Shown here: piece by piece, positions 7,034 to 15,197 of the stretch
Position numbering within the stretch: the stretch's first letter is position 1
How the letters are laid out: each line of letters begins with the position of its first letter
Assembly (NCBI GenBank): GCA_018714665.1
Contig: DVNA01000217.1
Span: 1 to 19,910 of the forward strand
Source of the DNA: Candidatus Gallibacteroides avistercoris
Lineage (GTDB): Bacteria; Bacteroidota; Bacteroidia; Bacteroidales; CHK158-818
Direction of reading: 5' to 3'
Length of the DNA: 19,910 nucleotides
The notes under the pieces: generated by a model
Databases searched by the model: none
Told to the model about the DNA's origin: nothing
The model's input: only the letters and a program-made list of their open reading frames with translations
Translations under genes and position numbers: made by a program

Positions 7034-8677
7034 TTAAAACGTTACTTTCAACCTGTCGCCGGTAGATTCGGCTATCGAGCGGTAATACTCCTGAGAATAG
7101 CCTGGAAAATCGGGCATTGCCGGTTGCCCGTAGCCGTTTTCAAGGAATTTCCCGTCTTTCTCTTTTTTCAGGTTGCCGTCCAGATGTTTTACCAGCAGGT
7201 ATTCTCCCAGCTTTTTCCAACGGGCGGTTGTCTGTTCGGCCTGTCCGCAGCAATATTCAGTCAGGAAACGGCACGTAGCCTCTTCTCCGTTGTTGGTCAT
7301 CATCTCCGATGCAGTCTTGTCAATAGCCGGCTGCATCGTATTAAAGGCGGTTTCAATCTCCTGTTGCAACGGACGGATATCTTTTATCATCCAGTTGTAA
7401 CGGGAATAGGCCATGTTGGCCACCCAGTTATGAATCCAAAAGGCCGAAGTCCAGGAAAATTCCAACAAATTACCGTTGCCATGGCGGAAACACTCGGGCA
7501 CCTCTTTTATACCGCAATACATCGGCACGTAAACACACGTATTGGCATCGTCCACTCCGAACCAAAGAACTCCACCCACGGGATTGGGCAACCAGCTCCT
7601 CATCTGTGCTACAAAGGTAAATCCGGTTTGTTGTGTAGCGATAGCCCGCTCGTTTACATAGGTAGTACTGTCTACCTCGAATGTCATCGGGCGAAAACGG
7701 TACGGTACTTCGAACGGACCGGCTCCGATATCTTGTGTCATATCGAACGGTGTCCCTTCAAAATGGTCGCGCATGGCATCTTTCATATCCTGTACCGTCA
7801 ACTTCTTATTGGGCCGGATATACAATGGCATGGGAGTTTTAGACTCTCCTTTTATATAAGACAGGTAGAGTTTCATCCCCTCCGGATCGAACTTGTTGAA
7901 GAAACTCCATACACGGGCCTCGCACCCACGCAATGCGCTGAAATCGGCCGGAGCATATGCGGCAGCGAAACTGAAATCTTTGTTCAATCCGTCAAAATAA
8001 CCTTTTTCCCGGGCAAAGGAGATTACATCGGGCGAATAGAGGCAGTTCTCCTTGTCATTCAATGCAAACTGATGGATACGGGCATGATTGGCATGGGCGG
8101 CAATACAGTCATCGGGAATCCGCACGGCTACCCATACGGCTCCTTTGTTGTTGGGGCCTTTCCCGATCATCTCCATCATCCAGACCTCATTGGGGTCGGC
8201 TATCGAGAAGGTCTCGCCCGAACTGTAATAGCCATATTTCTTGACCAGATCGGTCATTACCTTTATTGCCTCCCTGGCGGTTTTGGCCCGTTGAAGGGTT
8301 ACATATATCAAACTGCCGTAATCCATGATGGCGGTGGTATCGACCAATTCGCTCCGTCCTCCCCACGTCGTCTCGGAAATGGCCAGCTGGTACTCGTTCA
8401 TATTGCCGACAACGGCATAAGTTTTTTCAACCTGCTCGATCTCTCCCAACGGTTTACCGGTATCCCATTCGTTTATTTTCAGCATGGTTCCCTTGGGATA
8501 GGTAGCCGCGGGCCAGAAATAGAGCTCGCCGTACAACGTATGCGAATCGGCAGCGTAGGTGATGAATGTCGATCCGTCGGAAGTGGCATTCCGTCCGGCC
8601 AACAGGCTGGTACAAGCAAATAACGGGGATGTTGCAGCTACAAATATCAACAGCAACGAAGCAAATACTTTTCTCAT
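7034..8677 (-). CDS. Secreted C69-family dipeptidase (Ntn hydrolase)
   Basis: A 547-residue exported peptidase. The N-terminus (MRKVFASLLLIFVAATSPLFA) is a signal peptide, and the next residue, C22, begins the motif CTSLLAGRNATSDGS. In family C69 (Lactobacillus PepD type) this conserved cysteine becomes the N-terminal nucleophile of the mature enzyme, so cleavage by signal peptidase I would itself expose the catalytic residue. Further family features include ETTWGGR, EVWMMEMIGKGP (about residue 190) and an AHANHARI stretch. It probably trims dipeptides in the periplasm. The residues before the cysteine (LFAC) also resemble a loose lipobox, but phenylalanine at -2 is atypical and lipidation would block the nucleophile. 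It has its own promoter and is separated from the exporter permease gene by a terminator. Family is firm; substrate range is unknown. Confidence 0.93.
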   Translation of the reverse strand: MRKVFASLLLIFVAATSPLFACTSLLAGRNATSDGSTFITYAADSHTLYGELYFWPAATYPKGTMLKINEWDTGKPLGEIEQVEKTYAVVGNMNEYQLAISETTWGGRSELVDTTAIMDYGSLIYVTLQRAKTAREAIKVMTDLVKKYGYYSSGETFSIADPNEVWMMEMIGKGPNNKGAVWVAVRIPDDCIAAHANHARIHQFALNDKENCLYSPDVISFAREKGYFDGLNKDFSFAAAYAPADFSALRGCEARVWSFFNKFDPEGMKLYLSYIKGESKTPMPLYIRPNKKLTVQDMKDAMRDHFEGTPFDMTQDIGAGPFEVPYRFRPMTFEVDSTTYVNERAIATQQTGFTFVAQMRSWLPNPVGGVLWFGVDDANTCVYVPMYCGIKEVPECFRHGNGNLLEFSWTSAFWIHNWVANMAYSRYNWMIKDIRPLQQEIETAFNTMQPAIDKTASEMMTNNGEEATCRFLTEYCCGQAEQTTARWKKLGEYLLVKHLDGNLKKEKDGKFLENGYGQPAMPDFPGYSQEYYRSIAESTGDRLKVTF

Positions 8678-8716
8678 AATTGAATGTTTATGTGTCTTAA
8701 TATTTAAAAACAGTAA

Positions 8717-8748
8717 CGAAGATAACAGAATTAATCTGAACGGACAAA
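8717..8748 (-). promoter_or_regulatory. Dipeptidase promoter, housekeeping type
   Basis: On the minus strand TTTG (8745-8748), a 20-base spacer, then TATCTTCG (8717-8724). One base differs from TAnnTTTG, and the spacing is ideal. The leader would be about 30 bases. Confidence 0.65.
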
Positions 8749-8774
8749 CGATTTTTCAAATCTGATGACACAAA

Positions 8775-8822
8775 ATACTCCGGTTGCCATATTTCGGAAA
8801 ATAGAAATGGCAACCGGAGTAT
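8775..8822 (-). terminator. Terminator of the exporter permease gene
   Basis: A perfect 16-bp stem (8775-8790 with 8807-8822, core ACTCCGGTTGCCAT) closes a 16-base loop. On the minus strand it is followed by TTTTGTG. It lies 25 bases past the permease stop and insulates the dipeptidase gene. Confidence 0.85.
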
Positions 8823-8847
8823 GGAATCCATCCGACACAGGATGTCT

Positions 8848-11157
8848 CTACTCTTTTTTCAATTCCGACGCGGGATTGATATGTATGGTACGCCAGATAC
8901 GAACAACGATAATAAGTGTCATCAGAACGGCTACGCCCAAAAATATGCCGGCAAATATCCACCAGCTAACCGGCGTTTGCAATACAAAATGTTCTATCCA
9001 AGGCTTTATAAACAGGTATCCTACCGGGAAGGCAACCAAGGAGGCGACTGCCAACAAGAGGTAGTACTCCTTTAAAAAGAGGCTCAATAAAGAACCCATT
9101 CCGGCTCCGTTCACCTTTCGTATGGCTATCTCTTTCCGACGCTGCTCACACGCTAACGACACCATCGAATAGATTCCGAAAAATGAACTCAACAGACAAA
9201 TAAACGAAAGCAAATAAAGCAACTTCAAAAAAATGCGGTCCTGTTCGGTATAACTACGGTATGTTTCTTCCATATCTGTTATATCAAAGGTTTTACCCAA
9301 TTTCGACGATAAGATTTCGGAAACTTTCTTTTCTGCTTCTCCCCGCTTTCCCGGAGCATAACGGAAAGAAAAATCTGCATATCTGTCGGTTATCTTATAT
9401 AGTATCGGGGTCGGCGGTTCGACAGGTGAATCTCCATATAGGTCATTTACCACGCCTATTATGGTGTATTCTTTATCTATCCAATCTTTTACGATGCTGC
9501 CCACCGGATGCTCGTATCCCAGTTTTTTTGCCAAAGACTGGTTTATAACTACCTTATCCCGGTTCTTTTCCTCATCGGTTTTGTCAAACAACTCACCCTC
9601 CAAACACTTGATTTTAAAGAAATCAAAATAGTCTGGGGTAACGCCGGCTTGGGACATATCTATCTCTTCGCCCAATTCTCCGTTATCATGCACCGCCCGC
9701 ACAGATGTCGATAAAAACTGTTGGGGCATAAGCAATCCATGAGAACTACCGGTCAAGGATTCTACCTCTGGGATTTTCTCGATTTGAGGGAAATCTTCTT
9801 TAAAATCATACGCCGGATAACCTATCTGATACACGCCCATCCCCCGGGTACGGTCAAACCCCAGATCTACTCGCTGTAAAAAATTAATCTGCTTGACAAA
9901 GACGAATGTACAAAATAAAAAAATGATACCGACCACGAACTGAAAGAACAGCGCTCCCCGGCGAAACAGATTGCGTGCACGGACATTGCACTGCTGCAAT
10001 GACTCCTGTAACGTATCTTTTTTGAAAAAATAGATCGGGTACAACGACAAGAGCCATGAAAAACAGAATAACGCCCCCACATACCACAACAGTTCTCCAT
10101 ATATGGAACGGGCGGTTTCTCTTATTTGTGCAAATGCCATAAAGTGAGGCATCAACCACTCTATCAACAACATACCGACCAGGATGGCCAGAAGCATTAC
10201 CAAAATAAACTCTACCGAAAGCTGTAAAAACAACTCTTTGTTGGAGGCCCCGTTCACCATCCGCAAAGCGAGGTCCCGTCGTTTTAACTGAATACGGCTG
10301 ACAAACAACGATAAATAATTGAACAGCAGAGACAGAATTACAAAGATACTGGCTATGGCGAAAAGGACAATCTGGTTAAATTTCAATTTTCCCCGGTCTC
10401 CTATCAACGGATGATAATGGAGCTTGTCCAAATCAAAAATTTCAAACGTTGCCTGTATCGAACCCAACCAATAGCTTTGCTCCGTTAAGTCGAGTTGTTT
10501 TATTTTCTTTTTGAATGCCTCTACATCGGTTCCTTCACGCAACAATAGATAGATGTGCCCATCTTGTCTTTCCCACGATTTTTGATTTCCCGGAAATATA
10601 AAATCGAACGGAATGGTGGTATGTTCGCCCCACGACTTGACAGAAGCCCGGATATGGTACTGCTTCTCGTTGCTGCTCCCGGCAAATAATCGGACAGAAG
10701 AGGCTCCCTTCACGCCTCGTCTTTCAATAAAATCATCGGTAAGCAATACACTATTTTCTCCGTCGAACAGTGCCTTGACTTGACCGGAGAGGATTTCGAC
10801 ATCGAACAGATCGAAAAATGCCGAATCTACACGGATATAGTTCGATCCGGCATCTACCCCCTCTTCCAAAAAACGGAATCCGGACGTTACGCAAGATGCA
10901 TTTTCCACTTCCGGAAAGGTAGCTTTCATATACTCGCTCAACATCCCCGGAAGGATATCAAATCTACCGTACAACAACCGATAAATCCGATCGCTTTTTG
11001 AATGAAAGCTGTCATAGCTCATTTCGTAATGTATCCACAAAGCCGACAGTGCAAAACAAACAAACCCTACCGCTAACCCACACACACTGAAAAAGGTCTG
11101 TTTCTTATACCGTACAAGCGTACGAAATCCCACCAACAAATAGTGTTTAAACATCAT
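8848..11157 (-). CDS. ABC exporter permease, MacB/FtsX type, eight membrane segments
   Basis: A 769-residue inner-membrane protein with duplicated halves. TM1 is at about 22-43, a first periplasmic domain spans 44-260, then TMs at 263-285, 312-334 and 355-377. The second half repeats the plan: TM 402-421, periplasmic domain 422-640, TMs 644-667, 697-717 and 733-753. Each half carries the coupling motif after its second TM: LALRMVNGAS (296-305) and IAIRKVNGAG (678-687). There is no fused ATPase; the ATPase is the separate gene upstream (12068-11394). By family knowledge such permeases work as mechanotransmitters that drive substrate through an adaptor and TolC rather than across the inner membrane. 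It has its own sigma-54-type promoter and palindrome. Two ATGs in a row leave the start ambiguous by one codon. The C-terminus closely matches the gene fragment at 1-351. Confidence 0.95.
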   Translation of the reverse strand: MMFKHYLLVGFRTLVRYKKQTFFSVCGLAVGFVCFALSALWIHYEMSYDSFHSKSDRIYRLLYGRFDILPGMLSEYMKATFPEVENASCVTSGFRFLEEGVDAGSNYIRVDSAFFDLFDVEILSGQVKALFDGENSVLLTDDFIERRGVKGASSVRLFAGSSNEKQYHIRASVKSWGEHTTIPFDFIFPGNQKSWERQDGHIYLLLREGTDVEAFKKKIKQLDLTEQSYWLGSIQATFEIFDLDKLHYHPLIGDRGKLKFNQIVLFAIASIFVILSLLFNYLSLFVSRIQLKRRDLALRMVNGASNKELFLQLSVEFILVMLLAILVGMLLIEWLMPHFMAFAQIRETARSIYGELLWYVGALFCFSWLLSLYPIYFFKKDTLQESLQQCNVRARNLFRRGALFFQFVVGIIFLFCTFVFVKQINFLQRVDLGFDRTRGMGVYQIGYPAYDFKEDFPQIEKIPEVESLTGSSHGLLMPQQFLSTSVRAVHDNGELGEEIDMSQAGVTPDYFDFFKIKCLEGELFDKTDEEKNRDKVVINQSLAKKLGYEHPVGSIVKDWIDKEYTIIGVVNDLYGDSPVEPPTPILYKITDRYADFSFRYAPGKRGEAEKKVSEILSSKLGKTFDITDMEETYRSYTEQDRIFLKLLYLLSFICLLSSFFGIYSMVSLACEQRRKEIAIRKVNGAGMGSLLSLFLKEYYLLLAVASLVAFPVGYLFIKPWIEHFVLQTPVSWWIFAGIFLGVAVLMTLIIVVRIWRTIHINPASELKKE

Positions 11158-11181
11158 AATCTTTACTTTTCAAAATTTATT

Positions 11182-11196
11182 GCTACCTCTATGCCA
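11182..11196 (-). promoter_or_regulatory. Sigma-54 promoter of the exporter permease gene
   Basis: On the minus strand TGGCATAGAGGTAGC has the invariant GG and GC of the -24/-12 promoter at the right separation, followed by A. It is weaker than the two other sigma-54 promoters here (TGGCAT for TGGCAC, TAGCA for TTGCA). Transcription would start near 11170, about 13 bases before the ATG. Confidence 0.6.
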
Positions 11197-11218
11197 GAAC
11201 TCTTATCGAAAAAAGGGA

Positions 11219-11236
11219 GTGTGCGAAATCGCACAC
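11219..11236. promoter_or_regulatory. Palindromic activator site upstream of the permease gene
   Basis: GTGTGCGAAATCGCACAC is a perfect inverted repeat (8-bp arms, 2-base centre). Its 16-base core is identical to the site at 15219-15234. The centre is 31.5 bases upstream of the -24 element, unusually close for a sigma-54 enhancer. Confidence 0.8.
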
Positions 11237-11393
11237 CTCTCTACAAAAAGATTTCCAACACAAGCTATATATTCTTCATTAGAGAACAGATACAGGCTCT
11301 TGAAATATGGTTTTACAGTTAAATCATATTAAAAAACAAATATCGGACCATTTTATTGTCGCGGTATTTGTCAATCAACTTCAAATCAAGCAC

Positions 11394-12068
11394 CTACAAT
11401 CTCACCTCCGTAACAACTTCACCATCAAATAAGTTTATCGTGCGAGAAGCATATCCGGCATCGTGTTGCGAGTGGGTCACCATGACAATGGTAGTACCCT
11501 CCTTGTTCAATTCGCTCAACAACGTCATGACCTCTTTCCCGTTTTTAGAGTCCAGGTTTCCGGTAGGCTCATCGGCTAGGATCAGTTTCGGATTGGAGAC
11601 TACTGCCCGAGCAATGGCCACACGCTGTTGCTGACCACCGGAGAGTTGTTGCGGAAAATGTTTTTCACGATGCGAAATGGCCATTCTGGCCATCGCTTCT
11701 TTTACTTTCTTTTTACGTTCTGATGCCGGAACGCCCATATACAAAAGCGGCAGTTCGATATTTTCATAGACATTCAACTCGTCAATCAGGTTAAAACTTT
11801 GGAATACAAATCCGATAACCCCTTTACGCAAGCGGGTTCGTTGCGATTCGGTATATTTGGATACTTCAACTCCATTCAAATAATATTCTCCTCCGGTAGG
11901 ATTATCAAGCAATCCTAAAATATTCAACAACGTTGATTTTCCACATCCCGAAGGCCCCATGATGGCTACAAATTCGCCCTCCTGTACCTCAATACTTACA
12001 CTGTTTAGCGCCAATGTCTCCACCTCGTCGGTACGGAAAATTTTTTGAAGATTTACTGTTTTAATCAT
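11394..12068 (-). CDS. ABC exporter ATP-binding protein, MacB/LolD type
   Basis: A 224-residue cytoplasmic ATPase, full length for the family. Walker A is GPSGCGKST (38-46), the Q-loop glutamine is Q90, the signature LSGGQQQR lies at 142-149, Walker B LILADE at 162-167 with DEPTGNLDS following, and the H-loop histidine is H199. These are the standard marks of the MacB/LolD/FtsE group. It would power the permease encoded next (8848-11157) and is separated from it by 236 bases carrying that gene's own promoter. A separate sigma-54 promoter and palindrome pair precede this gene, and a hairpin lies between it and the adaptor gene, so it is likely an independent transcription unit of the same regulon. 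LolD itself is less likely because of the adaptor and TolC neighbours. Confidence 0.97.
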   Translation of the reverse strand: MIKTVNLQKIFRTDEVETLALNSVSIEVQEGEFVAIMGPSGCGKSTLLNILGLLDNPTGGEYYLNGVEVSKYTESQRTRLRKGVIGFVFQSFNLIDELNVYENIELPLLYMGVPASERKKKVKEAMARMAISHREKHFPQQLSGGQQQRVAIARAVVSNPKLILADEPTGNLDSKNGKEVMTLLSELNKEGTTIVMVTHSQHDAGYASRTINLFDGEVVTEVRL

Positions 12069-12139
12069 AACTGGTCTGTTTAAAATTTTCTTGTTATATC
12101 TATAAACCTAATTTCCAATTCTCTCTATTAATTATTACT

Positions 12140-12154
12140 ACAAATTTCGTGCCA
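12140..12154 (-). promoter_or_regulatory. Sigma-54 promoter of the ABC ATPase gene
   Basis: On the minus strand TGGCACGAAATTTGT fits TGGCACG-N4-TTGC with one mismatch (T for C at -12). The surrounding 20 bases are identical to the tolC-like gene promoter (12139-12158 against 15129-15148). Expected start near 12128, leader about 60 bases. Confidence 0.85.
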
Positions 12155-12160
12155 AACTAC

Positions 12161-12180
12161 TATATTATTGATTATTAATA
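12161..12180. promoter_or_regulatory. AT-rich element shared with the tolC-like promoter, copy 1
   Basis: A 20-base all-but-one A/T sequence that is the exact reverse complement of 15156-15175. Both copies lie between the -24 box and the palindromes. The minus strand contains AATCAA, as in IHF sites, so a DNA-bending site is plausible. Confidence 0.55.
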
Positions 12181-12207
12181 TATTAAAAAAGCTATCTGTT
12201 TTGAGAG

Positions 12208-12243
12208 TGTGCGTTTTCGCACAAAAGCGTGCGATTTCGCACA
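12208..12243. promoter_or_regulatory. Paired palindromic activator sites upstream of the ATPase gene
   Basis: TGTGCGTTTTCGCACA (12208-12223) and CGTGCGATTTCGCACA (12228-12243) are two copies of the same palindrome with centres 20 bases apart, about two helical turns. The proximal centre is 61.5 bases upstream of the -24 box. An extra half site, CGCACAC, is at 12251-12257. Confidence 0.85.
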
Positions 12244-12270
12244 CCTTATCCGCACACTTTGATGCAGAGA

Positions 12271-12309
12271 GAAAAGTTTTTTCCCAGAATATTCAGGAAA
12301 AAACTTTTC
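12271..12309 (-). terminator. Hairpin terminator after the adaptor gene
   Basis: A perfect 14-bp stem (GAAAAGTTTTTTCC at 12271-12284 with 12296-12309) around an 11-base loop, 40 bases past the adaptor stop. On the minus strand the stem ends in CTTTTC followed by TCTC. The stem is AT-rich, so termination may be incomplete, but it marks the end of the tolC-adaptor unit. Confidence 0.6.
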
Positions 12310-12349
12310 GATACTCTTAAAATAAACAACCTATCATCGTAACACAATA

Positions 12350-13603
12350 TTATTTTTTCAATATCAATACTTCTGCATCTCCAAAATTGTCGTATCCCGA
12401 AACAATTACCTTTTCTCCGGGTTTCAACCCGCCGATTATTTCATATTGCTGGGGATTTTGACGACCAATTGAAATGGGAACCCGGGTGGCCCGATCGCCG
12501 GCTTCGTTTACCTTATAAATCCATTGGCCTCCGTTGTTTTGAAAGAAATCGCCGCGCGGTATGACAACGGCATCTTCGGGTTGTCCCAGTTCTACCTGTA
12601 CCCTGTAACTTTTACCAATGCGGACGTTATCGGGCATCTCTCCGGTAAAAACCAAATCTACATCAAAAGTCCGGTCTTTTACCTCAGGAACGACTTTGGT
12701 AATTTTCAACGGATATTTCGTCCCCTGGTAATGGATGGTAGCCGGTAACCCGATTGTGACACGGTCGATGTAATATTCGCTCAGCGCTGTACTTATTTTA
12801 TACTGATCCAACACCTTTATATCGCCGATATTGCTACCGGCAGCGACCTGCTGACCGGGAGTAACGCCGATGTCGCTCAACTGTCCGGCAATGGGAGCGT
12901 AAACCACCAAGCGGTCCAACCGGTCGCGTGCGCGTTCAAATTTTTTCTTTTCCCGCTCCAAATCGGTTTCCATCAAACCGCGACGTATCACACTAACGGC
13001 AGAATCGTGTTTCAACCCCTCGCGTTGCAACTCGGCCGATTTCATATTGAATTCGTACTCATCCCGTTTAACCTCCAACTGGGCCTTGCTGGTAATACCC
13101 ATCTTAAACTCCTCGACATCGACATCGTACTGCTTCTGTAATTTTTTTAGCTGATATTCGTTTTCGAGAATCTGCTTTTTCAGGTTCAGGCTTTGCTGTT
13201 CCATCGTAATCTCTTTCTCCTGATACTCGACAATCTGTTTGGCCAATTCGTCCCGTTGATCTTCAATGGTACGCACCAGTTCGGGATTTTCCAACACCAA
13301 AATGGTATCGCCCTTTTCCATCATACTACCCACTTCGCCGACAATCCGGGACACACTCCCCGACTCTTGGGCGTTGACTTTTATGGTCAATATCGGATGT
13401 ACCAATCCCTCGACATCGACATATTCGAGAAATTTATCGTTCTTTACCTCTTCTATTATCAACGAATCGACCTCTACCCGAAGTTTCTTGGCTCCCGAAG
13501 TGGAGGCTATTACATAAATCAATAAAACCAAAAACGCTACACCCGAGGCTATGTAATATTTATAGCGAATCAGCGGATGTTTTTTTTCAATAGGTCTGTC
13601 CAT
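12350..13603 (-). CDS. Periplasmic adaptor subunit (HlyD/MacA type)
   Basis: A 417-residue membrane-fusion protein. One N-terminal TM (about 17-33) anchors it in the inner membrane, with the rest in the periplasm. The two halves of a lipoyl domain (about 75-108 and 232-262, with VYAPIAGQLSDIGVTPGQQV) flank a long charged coiled-coil hairpin (about 108-232). A beta-barrel domain and a membrane-proximal domain follow to the end (SIGRQNPQQYEIIGGLKPGEKVIVSG). By family knowledge the hairpin docks to the tip of a TolC-like tunnel and the base sits on the MacB-type permease. The gene starts 26 bases after the tolC-like gene and shares its promoter. The length and single TM fit MacA; an RND pump partner is excluded by the neighbours, which are ABC subunits. 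Confidence 0.95.
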   Translation of the reverse strand: MDRPIEKKHPLIRYKYYIASGVAFLVLLIYVIASTSGAKKLRVEVDSLIIEEVKNDKFLEYVDVEGLVHPILTIKVNAQESGSVSRIVGEVGSMMEKGDTILVLENPELVRTIEDQRDELAKQIVEYQEKEITMEQQSLNLKKQILENEYQLKKLQKQYDVDVEEFKMGITSKAQLEVKRDEYEFNMKSAELQREGLKHDSAVSVIRRGLMETDLEREKKKFERARDRLDRLVVYAPIAGQLSDIGVTPGQQVAAGSNIGDIKVLDQYKISTALSEYYIDRVTIGLPATIHYQGTKYPLKITKVVPEVKDRTFDVDLVFTGEMPDNVRIGKSYRVQVELGQPEDAVVIPRGDFFQNNGGQWIYKVNEAGDRATRVPISIGRQNPQQYEIIGGLKPGEKVIVSGYDNFGDAEVLILKK

Positions 13604-13629
13604 AATCGTATCTTTTTATTTCTATTTTT

Positions 13630-15108
13630 CTATTTCATCAATACACTATAATCTTCGGTTATCGGAATATGTTTCTCAAAATCGAACAGGGTCAAACTGC
13701 GAATCAGGTAATAGTAACTCCAAAATGAAGCCAGCGATGAGATATACCCCCGCTTGGCCGAGTCGCGTTCGGAGATAGCCGAATTCAAATCGAGAATGGT
13801 CGATTTACCCGTTATGTACAACTGCCGGGCGATGTTGTGCCGCCGTTCGGAAGTCTGATCGGTCTTATTGGCTATCAAAACCTTGGCAGCCTGCAAATTA
13901 AACTGTTTTACCGAACGAATAATATTCTGTTCAAAATCGACCTTGTCCTGTTCCAAACGGGTCAATTCAGCCTCCCGGCCGCTTTTGGCCATCTTTACCT
14001 TACCTCGACCGCGCCCCCAATCCAGGATGGGCAACGACAGGTTTATACTGGCATACTGCTGGTCTAACGGATCTCGGTACGATTCGCTTATCCTCTCTCC
14101 GGTTTGGGTCAACCCGAACTGCAAATAGATACTTGCTTTAAGACCTGCTTCTGATTTGGCATACGATACAGAGCGGTCAGCTTCAATCCGACGTAACTCC
14201 ATCGTCTCCAAATCGGGATTGTTTTCGTACGCATAACGCAATGCGGAGTCGATGTTCACGGTAAACTGCGGTACGACATCGTCTATCACCAGTTCTATTT
14301 CCACGTCATCTTTTATCCCCAAATAAGAACGCAACGTCTGCATATTATTTTCTACTTCTATCTGCGCATTCATCATATTGTTCTCTTCCGACAAGCGCTG
14401 TATCTCATGCTGCAACATATCGTTCTCGGTGGTTACACCTATATCGTAACGACCTTGGGCCACCCGGTACAAGGTATCGGCATTGGCATAGTTATAACTG
14501 GCAATATCCCAATTGGTCTGGGCCAACGCCAAATTGAAAAAGTAGTTCGTAGTCTGTGAGGCTACCAGTTCGAGCGATTCGACATAGGTTTTCTTAGCTC
14601 GCTGGTAATAGAGCGGTTCTGTCTTGTGTGCCCATTTCATGGAGTTATATCCGAACAAATTTTGCGAATATCCTACCGTTATCAGGTTCGATTTGTAGGA
14701 GGATGTATTGCTACTCAACAAATCCAACCGGTCGAGGCTGCTGTTCAACGTCAGCGTACCGCCTGTAAATGCAATATTCTGCCCGATAGACAACGAGGCA
14801 TTGGTGGTCAAAAGTTGTTGCTCTACATACTTTTCAGAACCATCAGACAAGGTAATTTTGTTAATAGACCTGTTCAACGTCGGATTAGATGAAAACGAAA
14901 GCGACGGTAAATAATCGGCCCTGAACGAACGATATTGCCAATAACTGGATCGAAAATTTTCGCGAGCGGTTAGTATATCCGGCGATTTTTCTTGTGCCAG
15001 TGCAATGGCTTCCTGCAATGTCAGTTTCAGTTTCTCTCCCTGAGATTGCACCGAAGTGTGGAAACCCAAGATAAATACAATTGCAACAAATATATTTTTC
15101 ATACACAT
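13630..15108 (-). CDS. TolC-like outer-membrane efflux protein
   Basis: A 490-492 residue outer-membrane factor. The signal peptide is MKNIFVAIVFILGFHTSVQSQ, and the mature start is followed by the typical LTLQEAIALAQEKSPDI repeat of this family; a second structural repeat begins near NIDSALRYAYENNPDLE. Alternating beta-strand segments (LSIGQNIAFTGGTLTLNSS; ASIYLQFGLTQTGERIS) and long helices (around EHEIQRLSEE-like sequence and LTRLEQDKVDFEQNIIRSVK) match the trimeric tunnel fold. ATGs at 15108 and 15102 are both possible; the second gives the cleaner signal peptide. It is the first gene of the tolC-adaptor unit, with a sigma-54 promoter 22 bases upstream. It supplies the exit duct for the exporter assembled from the neighbouring genes. 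Confidence 0.94.
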   Translation of the reverse strand: MCMKNIFVAIVFILGFHTSVQSQGEKLKLTLQEAIALAQEKSPDILTARENFRSSYWQYRSFRADYLPSLSFSSNPTLNRSINKITLSDGSEKYVEQQLLTTNASLSIGQNIAFTGGTLTLNSSLDRLDLLSSNTSSYKSNLITVGYSQNLFGYNSMKWAHKTEPLYYQRAKKTYVESLELVASQTTNYFFNLALAQTNWDIASYNYANADTLYRVAQGRYDIGVTTENDMLQHEIQRLSEENNMMNAQIEVENNMQTLRSYLGIKDDVEIELVIDDVVPQFTVNIDSALRYAYENNPDLETMELRRIEADRSVSYAKSEAGLKASIYLQFGLTQTGERISESYRDPLDQQYASINLSLPILDWGRGRGKVKMAKSGREAELTRLEQDKVDFEQNIIRSVKQFNLQAAKVLIANKTDQTSERRHNIARQLYITGKSTILDLNSAISERDSAKRGYISSLASFWSYYYLIRSLTLFDFEKHIPITEDYSVLMK

Positions 15109-15129
15109 AAAATGTTTATCATATTCTAT

Positions 15130-15144
15130 ACAAATTTCGTGCCA
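15130..15144 (-). promoter_or_regulatory. Sigma-54 promoter of the tolC-adaptor unit
   Basis: TGGCACGAAATTTGT on the minus strand, identical to the promoter at 12140-12154 and matching the -24/-12 consensus except for T in place of C at -12. Expected start near 15119, leaving a leader of 11-17 bases. Confidence 0.87.
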
Positions 15145-15155
15145 AACTTACAACG

Positions 15156-15175
15156 TATTAATAATCAATAATATA
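15156..15175. promoter_or_regulatory. AT-rich element shared with the ATPase promoter, copy 2
   Basis: TATTAATAATCAATAATATA, the exact reverse complement of 12161-12180, at nearly the same distance from its promoter. It may help bend the DNA between bound activator and sigma-54 polymerase. Confidence 0.55.
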
Positions 15176-15197
15176 TATAATATTGAAAATTAAAAAG

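Noticed and set aside
7016..8623. A 535-codon open frame on the plus strand.
   Set aside because: It is fully antisense to the C69 dipeptidase, which has a signal peptide and family motifs; the plus-strand translation shows no recognisable domain, and its openness is a codon-bias shadow.
11304..11330. A 10-bp imperfect hairpin between the ATPase and permease genes.
   Set aside because: AT-rich with one G-U pair and no proper U run on the minus strand; too weak to call a terminator.
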